NCBI RefSeq assembly: GCF_007992715.1 | Contig: NZ_BKAU01000001.1 | Location: 2,356,001-2,420,000, forward strand | Direction of reading: 5' to 3' | Source of the DNA: Chitinophaga cymbidii | GTDB taxonomy: Bacteria > Bacteroidota > Bacteroidia > Chitinophagales > Chitinophagaceae | Length of the DNA: 64,000 nucleotides | Shown here: positions 59,422-64,000 of the stretch, in pieces | How the letters are laid out: every line of letters starts with the position of its first letter | Numbering within the stretch: position 1 is the first letter of the stretch | Notes under the pieces: model-generated | What the model saw: only the letters and a program-made list of their open reading frames with translations | Told to the model about the DNA's origin: nothing | Database searches by the model: none | Position numbers and translations under genes: made by a program

Positions 59422-61653
59422 ATGGAAACAGTGACCGTTCAAAAATATAATCTCGACGAAGAACAGGAGAAAAAAGAGATCGTCCGGCATTACCGGGCCC
59501 TGTTAAGGGCGCTCAAACCCCGTTTAAAGAAAGGAGACCGTGAGCTCGTGCGCACAGCCTTTGAAATGGCGGCAGACGCTCATAAAGATATGCGCCGGAA
59601 ATCCGGTGAGCCCTACATCCTCCACCCGCTGGCGGTTGCCCAGATCACCGTGGAAGAAATCGGGCTCGGCGTACGCTCCGCCATCTGCGCATTGCTGCAT
59701 GATACCGTAGAAGATACCGAAGTAACGCTCGAAGACGTGGAAAGGGAATTCGGCACCGAGATCGCCAACATCGTCAACGGCCTCACCAAGATATCCAACG
59801 TCATCGACTCCAACACCAGCACCACACAGGCGGAAAACTTCAAGAAGATACTGCTCACCCTGGCGGACGACCCCCGCGTGATCCTCATCAAGCTGGCGGA
59901 CCGCCTGCATAACATGCGCACGCTGGACAGCATGAGCCGGGAGAAGCAGCTGAAAATAGCTTCCGAGACCGTTTTCATCTACGCCCCCCTGGCGCACCGC
60001 CTCGGCCTGTACATCATCAAGAGCGAGCTGGAAGACCTCGCCATGAAGTACACGGAGCAGGACAAATACCGCGAGATCGCCAAGCGCCTGAAAGAAACCA
60101 AGCGCGAACGCACCCGCTATATCAACGAATTCATCAAGCCTATCAAAGAGGTATTGCAGGAAGAAGGCTACAACTTCGAGATATACGGCCGCCCCAAAAG
60201 CATCCATTCCATCTGGAACAAGATCAAAACAAAAGGGGTGCAGTTCGAGGAAGTGTACGACCTCTTTGCCATCCGCATCATCCTGGATACGGCGGTGGAA
60301 AAAGAAAAAGCGGATTGCTGGAAGGTATATTCCATCATCACCGACTTCTACCACCCCAGCCCCGAACGCACGCGGGACTGGCTGAGCAACCCCAAAAGCA
60401 ACGGCTACGAAGCCCTGCACGTGACCGTAATGGGGCCGAACGGGAAATGGGTGGAGGTGCAGATCCGCAGCAAGCGTATGAACGACTACGCCGAAAAAGG
60501 CGTGGCCGCCCACTGGCGCTATAAAGAAGGTAATCAGACCGTGCAGGAATCGAAGTTCGACCAGTGGTTCACACAGATACGGGAAATCCTGAACAGCCCG
60601 GATTCCAATACGCTGGACTTCCTGGCGGACTTCAAAAGCAACCTCTTCACGGAAGAGATATACGTCTACACACCGAAAGGCGACCTGAAAATATTGCCGG
60701 TGAACTCCACCGCGCTGGACTTCGCCTATTCCATCCACAGCGCCGTGGGCAACAAGTGTATCGGCGCCAAGGTGAACTATAAGCTGGTGCCGCTCAGCCA
60801 CAAGCTGCGCAGCGGGGACCAGGTGGAGATCATCACCTCCAACAAGCAGAAGCCCTCGGAAGACTGGCTCAACTTCGTGCTCACGGCCAAAGCCAAAAGC
60901 AAGATCAAGGACGCGCTCAAGGAAGAAAAGCGGAAAGTGGCGATGGACGGGAAAGAGCTGCTGGAGCGTAAGCTGGACCATATAAAAGCCTCCGCCAGCC
61001 AATATAACATCAACGAGCTGGTACAATTCTATAAACAACCTTCTCCGCTGGACCTCTACTACCAGATCGCGGTGAAGAACATAGACCTGAAAGAACTGAA
61101 GCAGTTCCATGTGCTGGGCGACAAACTGGAGCCGCCCAAGCCGGTGAAAGTGCACGAACCGCAGCCGGAGGAGCATCATAAACAGGTGTCCAAAAAAGAT
61201 GCGGAGCTGATCATCTTCGGGGAAAGTTCGGACAAGATCGCCTACAAGCTGGCCAACTGCTGCCGCCCCATCCCGGGAGACGATGTATTCGGCTTTGTAA
61301 CCGCCAGCGAAGGGCTCAAGATCCACCGCACCAATTGTCCCAATGCCGCACAGCTGCTGGCCCACTACGGTCACCGGGTGGTGAAAACGAAGTGGGTGAA
61401 GAACCGCGAGATCTCCTTCCTCACCGGCCTCCGGATCGTGGGAATGGACGATGTGGGCGTGATCCACAAGATCACCAACATCATTTCCGGCGAGCTGAAG
61501 ATCAATATCGCGGGGCTGACCATCGAATCGAAGGAAGGGCTCTTTGAAGGACTGATCAAGGTTTTCGTGCATGACAAGGATGAGCTGGACGAACTGGTGG
61601 ACCGCCTGAAGGGCCTCGAAGGCATCCAGAGCATCAACCGGCTGGAAGATTAG
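59422..61653 (+). CDS. relA/spoT: Bifunctional (p)ppGpp synthetase/hydrolase
   Basis: 743 residues. Domains in order: HD hydrolase (YILHPLAVAQI, ALLHDTVEDTEV near residue 80-95), RelA/SpoT synthetase (YGRPKSIHSIWNKIK, NPKSNGYEALHVTVMG), TGS (VYTPKGDLKILPVNSTALDFAYSIHSAVG), a zinc-finger-like CCRPIPGDDVFGF stretch and a C-terminal ACT domain (GLRIVGMDDVGVIHKITNII). The HD residues are intact, so both making and breaking of the alarmone are likely. The start is ATG 59422, close behind a -7 element. Confidence 0.94.
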   Translation: METVTVQKYNLDEEQEKKEIVRHYRALLRALKPRLKKGDRELVRTAFEMAADAHKDMRRKSGEPYILHPLAVAQITVEEIGLGVRSAICALLHDTVEDTEVTLEDVEREFGTEIANIVNGLTKISNVIDSNTSTTQAENFKKILLTLADDPRVILIKLADRLHNMRTLDSMSREKQLKIASETVFIYAPLAHRLGLYIIKSELEDLAMKYTEQDKYREIAKRLKETKRERTRYINEFIKPIKEVLQEEGYNFEIYGRPKSIHSIWNKIKTKGVQFEEVYDLFAIRIILDTAVEKEKADCWKVYSIITDFYHPSPERTRDWLSNPKSNGYEALHVTVMGPNGKWVEVQIRSKRMNDYAEKGVAAHWRYKEGNQTVQESKFDQWFTQIREILNSPDSNTLDFLADFKSNLFTEEIYVYTPKGDLKILPVNSTALDFAYSIHSAVGNKCIGAKVNYKLVPLSHKLRSGDQVEIITSNKQKPSEDWLNFVLTAKAKSKIKDALKEEKRKVAMDGKELLERKLDHIKASASQYNINELVQFYKQPSPLDLYYQIAVKNIDLKELKQFHVLGDKLEPPKPVKVHEPQPEEHHKQVSKKDAELIIFGESSDKIAYKLANCCRPIPGDDVFGFVTASEGLKIHRTNCPNAAQLLAHYGHRVVKTKWVKNREISFLTGLRIVGMDDVGVIHKITNIISGELKINIAGLTIESKEGLFEGLIKVFVHDKDELDELVDRLKGLEGIQSINRLED

Positions 61654-61687
61654 CGGATTATTTCTCCCACAATTCAGGCAATCGCCT

Positions 61688-61695
61688 TATTTTTG
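61688..61695 (+). promoter_or_regulatory. Predicted -7 element for purA
   Basis: TATTTTTG matches TAnnTTTG and lies 33 bases before the purA start. It is in the 75-base gap after relA, so purA could be transcribed separately. Confidence 0.45.
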
Positions 61696-61728
61696 CTCCT
61701 CTTTTAAACCATAAATCATAAATATACA

Positions 61729-62991
61729 ATGGTAGATGTACTGCTGGGGCTGCAATGGGGCGATGAAGGCAAAGGCAAGATCGTAGATTACTTTGCGGGC
61801 AAATATGATATTATAGCCCGATTCCAGGGTGGTCCCAATGCGGGCCATACCCTGTATGTCAATAACCAGAAAGTGGTGCTGCACACCATTCCTTCCGGCG
61901 TGTTCCACAACAACACCCTCAACCTGATCGGCAATGGCGTAGTGCTGGACCCCGTGACCTTTAAAAAGGAATGCGAAAAGGTGGCCGCACTGGGCATCGA
62001 CCTGAAAAAGAACCTCTTCATTGCCGAGAAGACCCACATCATTGTACCTACCCATCGCGCGCTGGACAAGGCTTCCGAGCTGAGCAAAGGGCAGGAGAAG
62101 ATCGGCTCCACGCTGAAAGGTATCGGTCCCGCTTACATGGACAAAACCGGCCGCAACGGCCTGCGCGTAGGGGATGTGCTCAAAGCGGATTTTGAAACGG
62201 CCTATGGCAAGCTCAAAACAAAGCACCTGCAGCTGCTGGCGAATTATGATTTTACAGAAGATATTACCGAATGGGAAAAAGAATTCTTCGAAGCGGTGGC
62301 TTTCCTGAAGGAAATGAACATCGTGAGCGGGGAATACTGGCTGAACGGCTATTTGAAAGAAGGTAAGAAAGTACTGGCGGAAGGCGCCCAGGGCAGCATG
62401 CTGGACGTTGACTTCGGCACTTATCCCTTTGTGACCTCCTCCAATACCATCTCCGCCGGCGTTTGCACCGGCCTGGGCATCGCCCCGAAATGGATCGAGG
62501 AAGTGATCGGTGTCACAAAAGCGTACTGCACCCGCGTGGGCGGCGGTCCGTTCCCCACCGAGCTGGAAGACGAAACCGGCGAAACCCTCCGCCAGGCCGG
62601 TAACGAGTTTGGCGCCACCACTGGCCGTCCCCGCCGCTGCGGCTGGATAGACCTCGTGGCCCTGGATTATACCTGCATGCTCAGCGGCGTCACCCAGCTG
62701 GTGATGACAAAAAGCGACGTGCTGGACGCTTTCGACCAGGTAAACGCCTGCGTGGCCTATGAGATCAACGGTCAGCAAACCCGGGAAATGCCGTTCCAGC
62801 TGAATGGACTGAGTATCAAACCCGTACTGGAGCATTTCCCCGGCTGGACGGAAGCCACTGCAAAAAGCAGCGCTTACAGTGCATTGCCTGCGGAAATGAA
62901 AAAATTCTTATCTTTTGTTGAAAGCTATTTGAACGTACCCGTACAATACGTGTCCAACGGCCCTGGACGGGACCAGATACTCGAAAAGTAA
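61729..62991 (+). CDS. purA: Adenylosuccinate synthase
   Basis: PurA joins IMP and aspartate using GTP, the first committed step to AMP. The 420 residues start with VDVLLGLQWGDEGKGKIVDYFA, the GTP-binding catalytic loop with the essential Asp and Lys. Further motifs: NAGHTLYVN, IGSTLKGIGPAYMDKTGRNGLRVGD, LAEGAQGSMLDVDFGTYPFVTSS and TTTGRPRRCGW. The length is normal. It follows relA/spoT on the same strand, linking purine synthesis and alarmone metabolism by position. Confidence 0.97.
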   Translation: MVDVLLGLQWGDEGKGKIVDYFAGKYDIIARFQGGPNAGHTLYVNNQKVVLHTIPSGVFHNNTLNLIGNGVVLDPVTFKKECEKVAALGIDLKKNLFIAEKTHIIVPTHRALDKASELSKGQEKIGSTLKGIGPAYMDKTGRNGLRVGDVLKADFETAYGKLKTKHLQLLANYDFTEDITEWEKEFFEAVAFLKEMNIVSGEYWLNGYLKEGKKVLAEGAQGSMLDVDFGTYPFVTSSNTISAGVCTGLGIAPKWIEEVIGVTKAYCTRVGGGPFPTELEDETGETLRQAGNEFGATTGRPRRCGWIDLVALDYTCMLSGVTQLVMTKSDVLDAFDQVNACVAYEINGQQTREMPFQLNGLSIKPVLEHFPGWTEATAKSSAYSALPAEMKKFLSFVESYLNVPVQYVSNGPGRDQILEK

Positions 62992-63087
62992 AGTCAAAAA
63001 AGTACGAAAAAAAGATCCAAAAAAAAATTTGGCGAATCAAAAAAACTGTTAAAACTTTACGCAAGAATCTAATAGTAACGTACCATT

Positions 63088-63624
63088 ATGAAATCAAAAT
63101 CTGATAAAGAAAAAGAGACTAAAAAAACTGCTTCTCCGAAGACTGACAAAGCGGCTGAAAAGAAGGCCGGCACTAAGCCTAAGAAAGATGCAGAGGAGGA
63201 TGATGAGGAGGGCGAGGAGGATACTCCCCGCAAGTCTGCTGCTTCTCAAAAATCAGATAAGCTTGCGGCAAAATCCAGGAAGAACGACGATGATGATGAT
63301 GACGATGATGACGACGATGATCTCCCCAAAGCTGGCGCCAGAAAGGGTGCCAAGGCCGGTGCTAAAAAGAAGAAAGATGATGATGACGATGATGATATAG
63401 ACGATGAGGATGATCTGGATGATGAAGATGATGCCTGGGAAAAAGGCGATGACGATGATTATGATCCGGATTTCGAGGAGTTTGATATGCCGAAAGCGAA
63501 AGGCAAACGCGGCCGTCCCAGCAAAAAGGGCGGTGATGACGATGATATGGACCTGGACGATGACTTCAAGGACATGGACATGTTCAACGACCGTTTTGAT
63601 GATGATGACGATGACGATTTCTAA
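63088..63624 (+). CDS. Asp-rich low-complexity protein with basic patches
   Basis: 178 residues, no signal peptide. The N-terminal ~65 residues are Lys/Glu/Ala rich, and the middle and end contain several Asp runs (the longest about twelve in a row), separated by basic patches such as ARKGAKAGAKKKK and KGKRGRPSKKGG, the latter like an AT-hook (RGRP core). The protein should be disordered and highly acidic overall. A chromatin- or RNA-polymerase-associated role is possible but not shown. The base composition is dominated by GAT/GAC repeats, so replication slippage may vary its length. It begins 96 bases after purA. Confidence 0.65.
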   Translation: MKSKSDKEKETKKTASPKTDKAAEKKAGTKPKKDAEEDDEEGEEDTPRKSAASQKSDKLAAKSRKNDDDDDDDDDDDDLPKAGARKGAKAGAKKKKDDDDDDDIDDEDDLDDEDDAWEKGDDDDYDPDFEEFDMPKAKGKRGRPSKKGGDDDDMDLDDDFKDMDMFNDRFDDDDDDDF

Positions 63625-63681
63625 TCCGCAATAGTGCTATCATACAGTTTTCCTGTAAATAATATAAGCGCATTTAAACAG

Positions 63682-63722
63682 CAAATGTTGAACTGGGGCA
63701 ACCGGTTCAACATTTGTTGTTT
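63682..63722 (+). terminator. Strong hairpin overlapping the pabB start
   Basis: CAAATGTTGAAC (63682-63693) pairs perfectly with GTTCAACATTTG (63705-63716), extended inside by two G-C pairs and a wobble, and is followed by TTGTTTTTTGG. By form it is a terminator for the Asp-rich gene. The ATG at 63685 of the next gene lies in its left arm. Confidence 0.7.
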
Positions 63723-64000
63723 TTTGGACAATAATGAATACCGGCTCTCCGGTCAGAATGCGGAAGCACTGCTGGCCGCCGGCGCGGAGGAGGTGCTGCA
63801 ATGCAACGCCGGCCAGGCATTTGACCGGCTCCGCGAATTTCACAGCGCCGCTCCCGGCTGGCTGTTCGGCCACCTGGCCTACGATCTTAAAAACGAAACC
63901 GAGCGCCTGCGCTCCGCCCATCCTGACCACATCGGGTTTCCCGACCTGTATTTTTTCCGCCCCCGTTACCTGCTGCGCCTGCAACAGCAGGAGCTGACCA
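63685..64000 (+). CDS. pabB: PabB-like aminodeoxychorismate synthase component I, partial
   Basis: The first 105 residues are visible; the rest lies beyond the window. The stretch GWLFGHLAYDLKNETERL and FPDLYFFRP matches the N-terminal region of chorismate-using enzymes of the PabB/TrpE family in Bacteroidota, and the PabB-type call rests on that resemblance. The product would convert chorismate to 4-amino-4-deoxychorismate for folate synthesis. The ATG at 63685 sits in a strong hairpin; TTG at 63724 is an alternative, but residues before it (LNWGNRFN) also look like part of the family N-terminus. Confidence 0.7.
   Translation, partial: MLNWGNRFNICCFLDNNEYRLSGQNAEALLAAGAEEVLQCNAGQAFDRLREFHSAAPGWLFGHLAYDLKNETERLRSAHPDHIGFPDLYFFRPRYLLRLQQQELT

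Noticed and set aside
59524..61572. 682-codon minus-strand open frame
   Set aside because: Antisense shadow of relA/spoT with no recognisable domain; caused by G+C-rich third positions.

Overview
The window looks like a chromosomal stretch of a Bacteroidota soil or rhizosphere bacterium, most likely Chitinophagaceae (Chitinophaga-like). The evidence is the fused LpxC/FabZ protein, a PorX-type type IX secretion regulator, SusC/SusD pairs with FecR/ECF sigma regulators, a type IX C-terminal sorting domain, TAnnTTTG promoter elements and the absence of Shine-Dalgarno sites. This placement rests on gene content read by eye; no database search was run.

Layout. 1-8.3 kb (all minus strand): a HerA-like ATPase (cut by the window edge), a lipoprotein, an MBL hydrolase, an MFS exporter, an ABC ATPase, the lipid A genes lpxA, lpxC/fabZ and lpxD, and an HD phosphohydrolase. 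8.5-15.2 kb (plus): porX, a small conserved gene, a PhnP-like hydrolase, a helix-hairpin-helix protein with an unusual RFEKY repeat, an acyl-CoA dehydrogenase and a GapN-type dehydrogenase. 15.3-20.9 kb: an AraC regulator divergent from a di-haem cytochrome c, then the protein quality-control cluster tig-clpP-clpX. 21.3-37.6 kb: one polysaccharide utilisation locus (PUL), all minus strand: GH106-like enzyme, ECF sigma, FecR, SusC, SusD, TIM-barrel isomerase, a second GH106-like enzyme, GH28-like enzyme and an esterase. The enzyme set points to rhamnogalacturonan/pectin. 37.9-42.9 kb: a divergent pair of proteins sharing an N-terminal motif, two AraC regulators and a type IX secreted protein.

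42.9-59.1 kb is an accessory region, visibly more A+T rich. It holds three small unknown genes, a second SusC/SusD pair, a second ECF sigma/FecR pair, a TlpA-like thioredoxin, a broken IS256-family element with intact 8-bp target duplication, and a cassette of a MauE/DoxX-like membrane protein, a membrane-anchored or exported unknown protein and a small secreted eight-cysteine protein. The region is peppered with a family of palindromes of about 25 bp with a conserved AGAA loop (called R1 here), plus a second short repeat (R2). I did not see either repeat elsewhere in the window. The region ends at a tRNA-Leu(UAG) gene.

59.4-64 kb (plus) returns to core genes: RelA/SpoT, PurA, an Asp-rich low-complexity protein and the start of a PabB-like protein.

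The most promising undescribed items are the R1 palindrome family and its positions between genes, the MauE-like/Cys-rich protein cassette, and the divergent pair at 38-39.5 kb.
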